This document shows positions 52,365-63,427 of a stretch of DNA of 64,000 nt, in pieces; within the stretch, counting starts at the first letter, position 1, and the number at the start of each line of letters is the position of its first letter. Position numbers and translations under genes: made by a program. The DNA comes from Omphalotus guepiniiformis. Taxonomy: Eukaryota; Basidiomycota; Agaricomycetes; Agaricales; Omphalotaceae. The notes beneath the pieces were generated by a model, which was given only the letters and a program-made list of their open reading frames with translations, made no database searches and had not been told where the DNA came from. The stretch spans positions 744,001 through 808,000 of the forward strand of contig JAQOOI010000073.1 of NCBI GenBank assembly GCA_028554645.1, written 5' to 3'.

Positions 52365-53659
52365 TCATATACCGTTCACGCTCTCATACCACTGTATCAC
52401 ACTTCCAATTAGGAACGCCCACCCTCCCCAGAAGGTAGAAAGAGAACTTTCATATGAAGCACCACTGCTGACATTCGCTGCATAACCAAGTGCACCGCAA
52501 AGTGTAAAGCCTATGGCACCAATTAGGTTCCAAACTAGAATAACGCGAGTCAGGCTCTGATTTAGCCAAAGAACCGTGATTAGGCTCTTACCTCCTATTT
52601 GCCATCCGAGAGATAGTGGAGCAGGTAGATACCATTTCTTTTGAACTTCGAGCATTAACAGTGTCCTGATATTGAATCTCAGTCAAATGGGAAGTGGGGA
52701 AGAAATACGGGGTACTGACGCGCTAAGTATGAATCCAGAGCCTCCGACGACCTGTGGGGTCCAGAAAACACCATCCAGTAGACCTGCATTTGATGATATG
52801 GCGTCCTGGATTTCAGGCAGCGCCGTAAACCTGTAAGAGTTTCTCATGATCAATTGAAGACATGCAATGGTAATGATCAAGGTGTACAGACCCACTGATC
52901 CAAAAGATTGTCGCGGCACACCATTGTACGAACGCGGCCAAGAATCCAAGCTCATGCCAGTATTTCCCATCCGTCGAGAACCATATCCATTTTCTCTTGG
53001 GGGAAGACTGGCCTTTCGACTCGGACGTAGCCAACGTGTACCCATTTTCATCATCTGTAGCATTGAGACGCCCACCGAGCGATCTTATCACTCCCAGACC
53101 AAAGTTAGCGGTATCTCCGCGGTTCCAAGCTTCCAACACGCCCAGGATGGAACCCAACTCAAAAACGGTAGCTCCTACCCATGCAGTCCAACCTATTCCT
53201 GATGCGGACTTGGCGACATGAGAATTACAGAACGGCAAGAAGCTGAGGAAGCCGTTTACTACCCAGACTAAGCTCCCGATGGTAAAAGCCTGTTCCGTAA
53301 GGAATGAAAGAACTGAACGTGTTTTGAAGATTAAGGAAACGTACCATAGCTAACCACCAGCTAACATTCCAATATTCAACCCTCCGCATATGGCCTATAC
53401 GTTCCCAAACGTTTGAACCGACGCGACTTCGCTTGGTATGCGGCGCGACATCTACGTGTCGATTTTTACGATGATTTCTCGAGCTCCAAGCAAAATCTTC
53501 ACCATTATCTCGAACAAGCGTAACGTGCGTCGGATGAACCAAAGTTCTGATTTGTTTTGGAAGACTGTTTCGTGCTGCCTCTCTATGGATGGAAGGGTGA
53601 AGTTCATGGTGCCATCTCGATAAAGGAGAGTCTTCGTGACTGACTCCTGGCTTTTCCAT
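52365..53659 (-). CDS. Fungal integral membrane protein with YrhK-like C-terminus
   Basis: Role unknown. Five exons joined by canonical introns give 355 residues from the ATG at 53659: 53345-53659, 52892-53289, 52720-52830, 52592-52665, 52365-52534. A hydrophilic N-terminus is followed by helices around WWLAMAFTIGSLVWVVNGFL, WTAWVGATVFELGSILGVLE, FLAAFVQWCAATIFWISG, and the C-terminal pair NLIGAIGFTLCGALGYAA and WGGWAFLIGSVIQWYESV. The last block is like the YrhK two-helix fold. The frame stays open and protein-like upstream of 53659 (VECHDVEW, then VDVLPVLAS) back to a stop near 53770, so a short 5' exon is probably missing and the true start lies upstream. Confidence 0.75.
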
Positions 53660-54210
53660 GGATGCCAGTACAGGGAGCACGTCGACGATGATATTCCATT
53701 CGACATCATGACACTCAACAAAGTCTCCACGGGGTGCCTGTACGGGTAGGCCCGACGAAATTCACACACTGGCAGCAGATGACATTGATGATTGTCATAT
53801 GAATTGCGGTTGGATACATAATCGACATCGGGTCATCAGGAGGCTTTGTAACCCCTCTGACTGTGACGGCCAACACTGACACGAAGATGAATGATCAAAA
53901 GTAGACCGCTCTTTGTCCACAGTCGCCCATGCATTCAAGAGTAGGAAACTTTTTCCTTTTGTCGATCTCCTTTGTTCATGACACGTTCATTGTTATGATG
54001 CTGAAGGTCCTCAAATTATCGCAACAAAGGAAGCTTATCACCTGATCGTAATACTAACAGAGCCACCGTATTTTACAGGATACTCGACTTACATCTACAC
54101 ATCCTAAAGGGCACACAACTCTACGTCTCTATCGTTCTCTCTTGCGTCGGACCTTCTCGGTAGTCGTCAATTCACTACTTCGTCACTAGATTTCGGTCGT
54201 ACGCAATAGG
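53660..54210. other. Divergent promoter region
   Basis: Between the YrhK-like gene and the F-box gene. The first 110 bases probably carry 5' coding sequence of the former. Confidence 0.5.
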
Positions 54211-55764
54211 ATGGCCGACATTCTACCCTTGCTGCGCACGCACGGGTCTATTCTTAATATCTCTGGAGGTTCCTTTCTACTACAGGAGCTCTTCCGTAGA
54301 GTCAACAGCGACGTTGCTGAAATCAACAAGCTCTCTGACGCCACTGCTATCATCCGCGGACGCCAGATACAGATCCACAGGCTTTCCCTTATCAGCAGTG
54401 CGCTGGCACCTATACGCAAGCTGCCAAACGAGATAATATCAGAGATCTTCGTGTTCTATCATGACAGTTGCGACGGAAGTGAAGAACTGCCACCCTATCG
54501 CCTGTTCACACAAGTGTGCTGGAGCTGGCGAGCTATTGCGCGCTCTACAGCTGGCCTTTGGACTAAATTCGTGTGGTGTCCTACTGCGTTAGGGCTGGTG
54601 GATTATCCGAGGTCAATTGGACCATGGTTCAAGAACGGATGCACTTTACCTATGGACGTTGCTATACGTGACATCAATCTGGGTGTACACTTTGTGAAAG
54701 CATCTCCTCCCGAGCTGCAAACAATTCTTCGCCCCATGATACCTTTTCTGTACCGATGTAGAGTGCTTGAACTCTCCATGCCATTATCAAGCCTACTCCC
54801 CCTGTTCACTCTCGATAAACCATTTCTTCCGAACCTTGAGCGTCTAGTCCTTGATATCACTGACGGATGCAAGGCTCTTGAATCACCCATCACTACGTTC
54901 GGAAACTCTCCACGTCTGCGAAACGTGGTTCTTCGCTCGGGTGTCGAGCCTGCGTTTGATTTATTGGAGCTCATAACTCTCCCGACGTCAAAGCTGACTC
55001 ACCTTGACATCCAACAAGGAGTTGCTCTGACTGTTACTTCTATCTTGGACATCATCACTGCGTGCAAATGTTTGAAAGTTGCATTCTTTTATCTACCCAA
55101 GGAGTATGATCAGGATTTGCTTTTGCCCGCGACCACAATAACACTACTCCAGCTGCATTTGTTGGTGCTCGATTTCGATGACCCTCGGACAGCAATGCAG
55201 GTGCTTGCGAGTGTTACACTTCCATTACTTTCAGAATTACATCTTTCTCAGAAGACTCCTTTCTCTCGTTTTTATTCAGTTGGCCGGTGTCTCATCGAAC
55301 TAAAGCGACGATCTGCGTTCGAGTTAACGCGTCTTCATATGCACGCTGTGAACAGTATATCTTGCGATGAACTGCTTCTGCTCTTGGGCGGGACGACGAG
55401 AAGGAGTGCTGTCGTGTCATTGGACATTGACCGGTGTCTCGGTATCGCAGTCAAGGAGTTTGCAGATGCTTTGCTGTATGAGAAGGATGCTGAAACGAAT
55501 ATGCTACCCCTTCTGACGAATCTGCGTTTTTTGTCGATGGTGGATTCGGAAATGGACGCTAGCGAACTCTGGGCCGCCGTAAAGTCGAGGTGGGGTGAAG
55601 ATCCCACTGAACCGTCATCTAAACTATTGGACGAGGGACATTTTTGTACGTTGAAGGAAGTGTGCATATTACTTCATGACTTGGTGAAGAGAAGAGACAT
55701 TCATCTTAATCTTCCGGATCCAAAGGGATCAACGTGGGGGTTGATATGCTTTGAAGATTGTTGA
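54211..55764 (+). CDS. F-box-like protein with leucine-rich repeats
   Basis: Probable substrate adaptor of an SCF ubiquitin ligase. Single exon, 517 residues. The N-terminal helix is followed by the Agaricomycete F-box form IRKLPNEIISEIFVFYHD at about residues 67-84, then LFTQVCWSWRAIARSTAGLWTKF (the second half of the F-box with its CWSWR). The remainder has irregular leucine-rich repeats (for example LPNLERLVLDI, LLSELHLSQ). This family is greatly expanded in mushroom genomes and is variable. No intron, unlike neighbours. Confidence 0.85.
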   Translation: MADILPLLRTHGSILNISGGSFLLQELFRRVNSDVAEINKLSDATAIIRGRQIQIHRLSLISSALAPIRKLPNEIISEIFVFYHDSCDGSEELPPYRLFTQVCWSWRAIARSTAGLWTKFVWCPTALGLVDYPRSIGPWFKNGCTLPMDVAIRDINLGVHFVKASPPELQTILRPMIPFLYRCRVLELSMPLSSLLPLFTLDKPFLPNLERLVLDITDGCKALESPITTFGNSPRLRNVVLRSGVEPAFDLLELITLPTSKLTHLDIQQGVALTVTSILDIITACKCLKVAFFYLPKEYDQDLLLPATTITLLQLHLLVLDFDDPRTAMQVLASVTLPLLSELHLSQKTPFSRFYSVGRCLIELKRRSAFELTRLHMHAVNSISCDELLLLLGGTTRRSAVVSLDIDRCLGIAVKEFADALLYEKDAETNMLPLLTNLRFLSMVDSEMDASELWAAVKSRWGEDPTEPSSKLLDEGHFCTLKEVCILLHDLVKRRDIHLNLPDPKGSTWGLICFEDC

Positions 55765-56060
55765 ATACTATCTGTCAAGTTGTTTCTACAATTTCTTGCT
55801 TTGATCATGAACAGTGGCCAGCAAGCATGCGTTTGTTGGCTATTAGAAGTAAAATCGAGAGTCTGGACATACTAGAGAATATTCAGAACAATCGTAGTGG
55901 ACACAATTCGTCGATGAATGCTAAAATTGTGTGCTTTCCTGTAGCACAAGGTACAGTAAGGTGATATATGCGTGTCGCGATAGATGGTTGCTATGTAGGT
56001 GCGGCAAGAACTTCAAGTACATAATACAGTATTCTCACCGTAACCTACATAGTTCCCAGA
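55765..56060. other. Short intergenic spacer
   Basis: No gene or element recognised. Confidence 0.5.
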
Positions 56061-56925
56061 ATGTCTTTGTCAGTCCCCATAGAAGATCTATGTCGCCTCC
56101 AAGTATCAGCTCGAATTTCACCTAAAGGACACCCAGTGATTTATCTCTCTTTGAAGCCTGATGCTCACTCTCAAGAGAGGTTGGCCTCTTCACCCGCTTC
56201 GCCTACTGGGATACACGTCAATATCCAAAGGGCGGTGGCAGAAGATGGGTCGGAATTCGCGTTGCACTTGACGACTTCGTTCCCCGAGTTGGAGCATATA
56301 TCGACAGCGTCGTCCAAGATGGATGTAACGTCTGAATTGGAGTGTGAAAGCAGAAAAGAGGCCTATTTCATGGGTTCTGTTCCACCAGGTGAGTTGACTG
56401 TTTCGATGTGTCTCGTTCTACTGATAAATATGTCAAGCACAGTGACTCTACCACCTGAACAGACAACGGTGACCCTTCCTGCGCATATATCTGGTTCTCC
56501 ATCCTCGTCGGATCCTTGGCTTCAAGCGACTTCGCAAAATAATCAGAGTTTGGTCGATGGTGGAAGCAATACGTCTAATGAATCCTCTGGCAGCCCATCT
56601 GGAATTCCCCTGCTTTCCGAACACGGTTATACACCTGAATCTGCGGTAGATTTAACAAGCCTTGCAGGTGACTACGACTCTTGTATGTGTTTTACTCGCT
56701 TTCTGTGCAAATACTTTGTCACTGAACACTATGGTATGTCTTATAGACGACGCAGAAGTTCGAGAACAAGAGCGGAATGCTTCATCTGACATGAACATGT
56801 TCCCCGATGTAACACAGTTCTTGCCGCCTTGTCCGCCTCTATCAGCGCCTATTCCCGGTATCAACGATTTCACCGGAGTAGGCATACGATTGGTACTACA
56901 GATTATATTAATTAATTTTAATTAA
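56061..56925 (+). CDS. Hypothetical protein with altered C-terminus
   Basis: Not recognised. Three exons with canonical introns (56061-56388, 56443-56682, 56747-56925) give 248 residues. The N-terminus (MSLSVPIEDLCRLQVSARIS) is compact; the middle is Ser/Thr/Pro-rich and probably disordered; the last exon is acidic then Pro-rich (FLPPCPPLSAPIPG). The final residues (after GIRLVLQI) come from an AT-rich insertion flanked by a 19-base direct repeat. Read across the second repeat copy instead, the frame would end IQEEK then a stop. The stop codon used here is therefore probably new. Confidence 0.6.
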
Positions 56926-57002
56926 TAATATTTATATAGTGCCTTGTCTTCTTGCGGTCTTCTGGTCCGATATCGAGTAATAGTACGATTGGTACTACAG
57001 AT
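56885..57002. repeat. 19-bp direct repeat flanking an 80-bp AT-rich insert
   Basis: The sequence TACGATTGGTACTACAGAT occurs at 56885-56903 and again at 56984-57002. Between them is a palindrome (ATTAATTAA, TT, TTAATTAAT) and about 45 bases of mixed sequence. The insert lies in the last codons of the preceding gene. Confidence 0.8.
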
Positions 57003-57875
57003 ACAAGAAGAGAAGTAAGGTACGGGTAAGGTACAACAGGATGTGTCAGAAGACGTCGGGAGCGACGAAGACGGGGAGGTAAAACGAAGGAACAAAAGTG
57101 CCAAGGAGCGGCGCAGCGGCCGGAAGTGTCCGGCATAGGGAGGGGGATTTTTCATGCCTTTTTGTTGACCTTTGTTCCTATATATCAGCCCAACGAATTG
57201 TGACTGTGACACCGCAATGTTCTCCTTATTGTCTTCCCTTCTTTTGAGGAATGAGAGCGCGAGGAGAACCCAGCGGCCCGTCCTGTCATTGCAAGCCTTC
57301 AAGACCCAATGTCGAGTGTCTTCTGTACTTATCAACTTTTGTATTGCAACAGCTCAAATTTCCGTCTAAATGAATTGCAAATCAGAATCAGTATGTGCAG
57401 TCACTTCCGTCAAGACTCCTTGCAACAATGCAAAAATGAGCTCTATATTCCATTTTGTCTGACAATTTCTTGTCTAGTTCAAGTCTTGTCACTCGTCTCA
57501 ACATCTTTCTTTGTCAACCTCCCCGTCTATGTATTGCAACAGTGCGTAAATGAGCTCTATCTTCCATTTTGTCTGATTATATCTTGACTAATTCAGGTCT
57601 TGTAGCTTGTTCCAACATCTTTTTTGGTTGACTTCCCTCGAACATCCCACAAGGTCCCCGCACATTGTTCAATATTCTACAATGAAGTTGTTCTGTGTGA
57701 TCCGCGGACCACAACACTGTTCTCATTCAGCGTTAGCTGTGGTGATTCAACCACTTCCAGTGGTTGAGGTTGTGGAGGATTCTGAGCTAAGGAAGATTGG
57801 TACGCTCATTGACTGATCCACTTTCAGTTGATATAACTTTCTCTCAGCTAGGAAACCAACTTGCTCCTCGCGAGA
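56926..57875. other. Left flank of the transposon-like module
   Basis: Contains the 19-bp repeat copy, a Lys/Arg-codon-poor stretch to about 57350, and two tandem repeats. A short ATG-led frame at 57682-57816 could be a 5' exon of the next gene but does not splice cleanly into it. Confidence 0.45.
57418..57650. repeat. Imperfect tandem repeat of about 115 bp, two units
   Basis: Both units begin TTGCAACA and contain AAATGAGCTCTAT, then CCATTTTGTCTGA, then CAACATCTTT and GTTGACTTCCC or GTCAACCTCCCC. Such subterminal direct repeats are common near the ends of DDE transposons. Confidence 0.75.
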
Positions 57876-60800
57876 ATGGATGTTTCTGCTTTGCTCAACC
57901 CAAGCAACCCCCCCGATAGTTCTACATTTGTACCCGATGCTTCACGTCCATTTGCTGTTCATTACGATGTTCCTCTGAATAAAGACACTGTTCTTGCCAG
58001 TCTTTCGCGGTACACTGCTGGATCCCTTGTTCCTTATCTAAGCACCAGTAGCAATCGAAAGCGACCCGAGGGACACCTATTCGAGATCGATCCTGCTGAG
58101 TGGCGAAATCCTGTGTTGGATGTAGCATATTCGTTAGGTGAACCTAAGGGCCAGAGGTCGGGAGTATATGTCAGTAGCTTAATGAATGAAGTGGGGGTAA
58201 AGGTGCCGTGCAAGAAGACAACATTGACTTGTATGTGAACCATTTTACTGCACCATGTATCATCTTTTCATGTGAATGATATTAGGTCAGGGTTGCAAAG
58301 TTTGTCCCTTCGTGAACATGGAATATGCTCAACGGCCTCACACACAAGCCGACCATGATTCTTTTCAGCTGTATTCCCAACAAGAGCGTAGCATTACCTC
58401 ATCCCCTCCTCTTTGTGATGTCTTAGAAGCAACACTGAGCTTATGGGCAAGCTTTCGAGACCAAGGGTGTTTTGGGCCTTTGGTGGAACCCACCTATTTC
58501 ACACCTTCAGAAACCAGGCGCCGTAAAGAAGTCCTTGCCACCCCACAAAAGGCCAAACGTGGTCATACTGTAAAACCCACTTGTCAAGGTCGCCTTCAGC
58601 TTCTCAAGTGCAACCAAGAGCTAAGAATTCAGTAGGTCATTGGTTAGCCGGCTGTCACTTCTCATGTAACAAGTTGCTGTACAGATGTGAACACTACCAT
58701 AACACAACATCAAGAACTCATACCAGTCGTATTATTTCTGCGAGCAAGTACGATGTGGAGTACTTTGAGGCCCTCTTCTACAACAACCACCCAGCCATTG
58801 AGCGCTTTGAAAACACAATGAAGGAGGCAGGCTGTGGCCCTCTAATGCCTTGTTGCACGGTGAAGAACTGCAGCTCAGTGTCAATAAAGTGTGGTATGTG
58901 TCTAATTGCAATCTGAGCCGTCAACAAAATACTTACCCAAATGTGAACAGATAATCACCATCGGTGCTCAGATGGGACACTGTATATGACGGAGCTCATA
59001 CGTCTAGAGTGTGCTTGCAAGTTCGAGATCTACCAGCCACTTGAGGAATATCGTACCCAGTGCCCACGAGTGTTGGTCATTTGCCGAGGTGCTCACACAC
59101 ATCCCATCCCGATCCTGAGCAAGACTCCCACCACCATCCGCTCAGAGATTGTGTCATTTCTTCAAACTATGAACGAGCTTCCCAATCTCACCTCTCGGCG
59201 CCTCATTCGGAGTGATTCTGCTAGGCTGTTTTTGCGAGATAAACTGCCACACATAGTAAACCCGACCTTCATCGACTTGCACTGTTCGTTGAACAACCGC
59301 GATCACCTACAAGCGATCATAGATATTGCACAAACCAAGCAATACCCTCACGGTACTGGATGGCAGGGTAGGTAAACGGCTCTTTCCCTAAAGTGGCCCC
59401 TGGTTAATGTTTGCCACTCAAAAGGATTGCAGCACCTCAAAGCTATAGAAGATTCACGTCTCCCACCACATCAGAGATATATTCGCTGGGTTGAAGAAAT
59501 CCAACTCGATGATGACAACGACTCTAAGTCAGAACCCTTTCGGTTGGTCATATGTATGAAGCAAGAAAACTCTACCCGCCTGGTTCGCGATGCTCGCCAT
59601 GTTCAAAGTGATATCAGCTTCAAGCGAGTTGTGGGTTGGTTGGAATTTGAGCTGGGGGGTTTTGATCGATGCAGTAGTACAAGTGAGTGTTGTCTTTCTC
59701 ACACCTAACCACATATTTTCGCTGACTGCTGCTCCAAGGTGTGTGCTATGTACGCGCCTATCTGAACCGGCAAACAGCAGAGGCACACCGGATACTTCTG
59801 CAGAGGGTTCACGCCATTGTCCTGGAAGATACTGGCCAACCACTTCGCTTCCGGCACTTGCATGCACTGAATAAAGACGATATCAACTTTGATGGGATAT
59901 GTTCGTGGACTGTTGATCAACATCTGGGTCAAGCCAAAGGTGAACCACAACAGCTTGCCACTGCTAGACTACTGCTGATTCACAAATTTTAGGTATTGGT
60001 GAATACTTGCAAAGCATATCTCCTCCATTGAAGCGCGATCTCTACGAATGTGACCGCCTTTTAACGGAATTAGACCCCTATGAACACCTTCGCCGTATCC
60101 TGCGCCTATGTTTGGCTCACTTCTACCGCAACATACAGGAGACACATTGCAATGCGGAGATACAAAATGCTATGCGAAGTCTAGCCTGCTTTCAACATTT
60201 CGATTGGGATCGTGCTTTGAAGATCATTGTCGAGCAGGGAAACAAGAAGGCAAAAGGTGAGATTATGTGCTGCTACTACACCTTTGCCCTACTAATTGAC
60301 TCGAAGATTGGCTTGAAGATAAACAGCGCTGCAGGTTTGCTTTTCCAGGCCTCTGTTGGGAGAAGAGCCTGATCCCTGCCCGGGTCTGGCAAGCTGTTGA
60401 TGGCACAAGCAACATTATTGAGTCGTTGCATCAAGACTCGTTAATAGAGGGGGGTCATTGTTCTCTAGTAGGAGGAATACTAAAGGCTGCAGTGTACGAT
60501 CATGTTCAGCTACAAACATATCAGGTAATGTGTTCTATTACTGCTGCTCGCGAGTGCTGAGACTGTGGCTCACGTTAACTTCTGCAATATCATAGACCAC
60601 ACAGAGTACTGGAATCCTCAGAAGATATCGAGCAAGAACTACCTCCTACCGCCAACGTGAAAGCCTACGCCGAGCTGGTAATGTTTTGGCTTTTGCCCTT
60701 GCCACCAGCATTCTTATAGTCACGCTTGCAGCGGATACTCGAAGCAAGCATCTAGGGGCACAAGATGACCTGATCCGGAAGCAAAATGAAATGCTACTCA

Positions 60801-61039
60801 AGGCACACAATGAACTACAAACAGCAAAGCGAAAGTTGTTGTATTCAAGAGAGCGATTGGCAATGGGTCGGGTTCAGGCAGTTGATGCGGTACAAAAGGC
60901 GACTCAGGTGCGAGACAGAGCTAAGGGCCGGTATACAAAAGCTTTACAGGCAAGCGAGAAGATGGTAGATGCACAGCTGGGGAGTGGGCGTGTTGAAATT
61001 GAGTTTTATGATACCGACTCAGAGGGTACTGCAGTATAG
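57876..61039 (+). CDS. MULE-like DDE transposase-related protein
   Basis: Probable transposase of an Agaricomycete mobile family, or a decayed copy. Multi-exon; starts MDVSALLNPSNPP at 57876. Joined exons show two Cys/His patches: GCKVCPF...H...H and, later, LECACKFEIY...CPRVLVICRGAHTHP, which is like the WRKY/FLYWCH-type fingers that precede Mutator-like (MULE) DDE domains. Then come FKRVVGWLEFELGGFDR, YLNRQTAEAH, FRHLHALN, WTVDQHLGQAKG, LCLAHFYRNI (the CxxH typical after the second Asp of MULEs), FAFPGLCWEKSLIP, and TSNIIESLHQD (candidate catalytic Glu). A coiled coil (ERLAMGRVQAVDAVQKATQ) ends the protein. Most junctions are GT-AG, but near 59680-59740 no GT-AG choice keeps the YLNRQ frame, suggesting decay. 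Confidence 0.6.
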
Positions 61040-61149
61040 TGGAGTTGACCATCGCTGTACATTCTGAGGTTACATAGCTTGTATAAGACTAGCGCCTCTT
61101 TGATTGATACTCTTTATCCCTTTAACCAACTTGAAAATAAAAGCCTGCA

Positions 61150-63427
61150 TTAAAGAAGATTGCAAACCACTTCCGTACATGCAGAATCAACACTCACATC
61201 TGCAGCTTCGAGCTTTTCCCTCAACTTTCTCAATTCATTCTTACACACCTCAATTGTGAGGAGTTGTGAACTGTAGAAGTTAAACAGCACCACAAGAATT
61301 GTCTCGAAATAATCATTCTGAGCCGTAAAAGTCCCAAGAAACAACACAATTTTATTTTTTGTATAAACAATTGTAATTGTGCAAGAAATACTCATTTTTT
61401 GGGCTACGCAGTATTCAACTACAAACTACTCGTGCAGTGATGTGATTCACCAACTGGAATAAAGAAAACTGCGCTACAGGGAATACATGTGTGGAATTGT
61501 TGGCGCCAGTCCAACCACTTATTGAGAGAAAGCCCTCCCTCGAAGGCAGCAGGATACAAAACCTCCAGGTGATCACGCAATAATGAAGCTAGGACAAAGT
61601 CTGGGCCTACAAGTCTGGTTAGCTGTATGAACAGGTGGACGGAGCAAAGTCGACACCTACGTTCTCGTCCTTTACCTTTCGGATCGACTGTGTTGGGTGC
61701 TTTGTGTGTGTGCTCATTGGTAGAAGAAACCTTGGGGGTAGATTCTCTGCGAACCCCAAAGAAATCTTCCCAAGCCTTTGGCTCTGTGAGTCGGCGTCGC
61801 TTGCTTGAGGCCCCCTCACCATCGTCTGAATGCACCAAACAGAATCAATAATTAGATCAACGTGAAAAGAAGATCAATGCACTTACTACTAACAAGGGCG
61901 CGCTTGCGAGCCCGTTCCCGTGCAGTATTCAGAGGCTTTGAGCTATTGGTGCCTCCTTCTCCCTCGTCATCTGACAGAGTGAGATCAATAACACCTAGGT
62001 GTTGCCGAATGGGTGGTTGGCGTGAATACGGTGGGGGAGCTGCACGACCAACTCTAGGCCGAGAGAGCGTGGGGCTCTCTCTAGGCTGAGTTGAAGGTGG
62101 AGGAGCACCTCGAGGCTGAGTTGAAGGTGGAGGCGCACCTCGAGGCTGAGTCGAAGGTGGAAGAATAACACCTCGAGATTGAGTCGAAGGTAGAGGAGCA
62201 GCACGGCGAGGCTGAGTTGAAGGGGGAGGAGCAGAGCGGCGAGGCTGAGTTGAAGGGGGAGGAGTGGGTGAAGGAAGAACAAATGGTCTAGGGCGGGGGG
62301 GTGTGGCAGGTGAGGCACTGGAAAGCGAGGGAGATCGATGCCAGTAGCCATTCCTAGACACTGTTGAAGCGACGACTGGGGTGATTGTAGTTTTCTGATC
62401 CTCATCAGAGTACGAATACACTGCACACAAAGGTGTAGCCTTGCTCAACAGAAAATCTGGAACAACTACAAGCACTCCGTCAGCAGAGCAGCAGTCTAGA
62501 AAGTTGTATGATGCCTACCTAGGTAGCCACAGGCCTTTGAATTTTTAGCACCACATCGGAATGCAAACCGATCACGCAGCGAGACACGAGCGGCTGTATG
62601 GCTGATCTGAAAGTATTGGGCAGGTACTTGGCACCAGCAGTGTGGCTGTTTTGCGTGAGGATTCTTCTTGAAATAATTTTGAAGCTCGTTAGGCGCCACG
62701 GCATATGTTCCTCCCATGGGAAGAGTTAAAGCAGGACTAATGATAGTGTTAGAACAAGGCACGTTGAAGCTAGAAATCAACTCACTAATAGTATGTTGAT
62801 ACTGCTTGAAAGTCTGTTGACCAGTGCAGCATCTCTCCGTCTTTGAGTGAAATACCAAGTCGCCTTAAATAACATGTTGAGATCACATTGAGAACAAAAG
62901 GGGAGAAAGTTAACCCACTGATTGTACTCTTTTTGCTCAGCTTCCTTGCTCTGCAGCTGCATAAGCTGCTCTTGCATACGCTCTGCTAAGGTAGACCCAA
63001 GAGAGATGGCTGTAGAAGGGCCTGCAATGGCAACAGCAGGAGTGGTTGTAGAAGGGCTCGCATCGGCAGTGGTTGTAGAACAGCCCACAACAGCAGGGTC
63101 ATCAGCAGAAACAGGAGGGTCCATACAATTTGCTTTTAGTGCCTCATCAAGAATAGCAGCGATAGCAGCATGACGACCTGGTGAAGGACTGGATGACTGG
63201 CGAGACGGCGAGTGCACCACCGCCATAGACCCTACCCGAAGACGAGCAAGAGCGCGTGGAGAAGGTGAGCTAGGCGGCAGAGTGGTCAGTGAAGAACTGA
63301 TACTTCGCTCCTCAATAGATGGAAGTGTGGGTTGGTGCTGCACAGAAGGATTATGGAGAGGAGTGGTTGCCTGCGTCAAAGGAGGCTGGGAAGATGCACG
63401 GGAGGAAGCTGCACGAGTAAGAACCAT
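61150..63427 (-). CDS. Companion protein of the transposon-like module
   Basis: Unknown function; converges on the transposase-like gene, with stop codons about 110 bases apart. Starts at 63427 (MVLTRAASSRASS). The first exon is Ser/Pro/Thr-rich and ends near CSQ; further GT-AG exons give YFQAVSTYYYPALTLPMGG, then a Cys/His patch (PHCWCQVPAQYFQ...RCGAKNSKACGYL) resembling a small GRF-type zinc finger, a Pro-rich block of tandem PPPSTQPRR/G units, the segment GVIDLTLSDDEGE that has the form of a SUMO-interaction motif, and a last domain with PDFVLASLLRDHLEVL. A final coiled-coil exon (KNELRKLREKLEAADV) is likely joined by a GT-AG intron ending near 61360. Both SIM-like motifs and zinc fingers occur in accessory proteins of fungal DNA transposons. 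Confidence 0.5.
62075..62275 (-). repeat. Proline-rich minisatellite, about 33-bp units
   Basis: Six or seven copies of GGCTGAGTTGAAGG-type units encode repeated PPPSTQPRG or PLPSTQSRG on the minus strand. Copies differ by a few bases and one in-frame size change, so the array is expanding or contracting by whole units. Confidence 0.8.
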
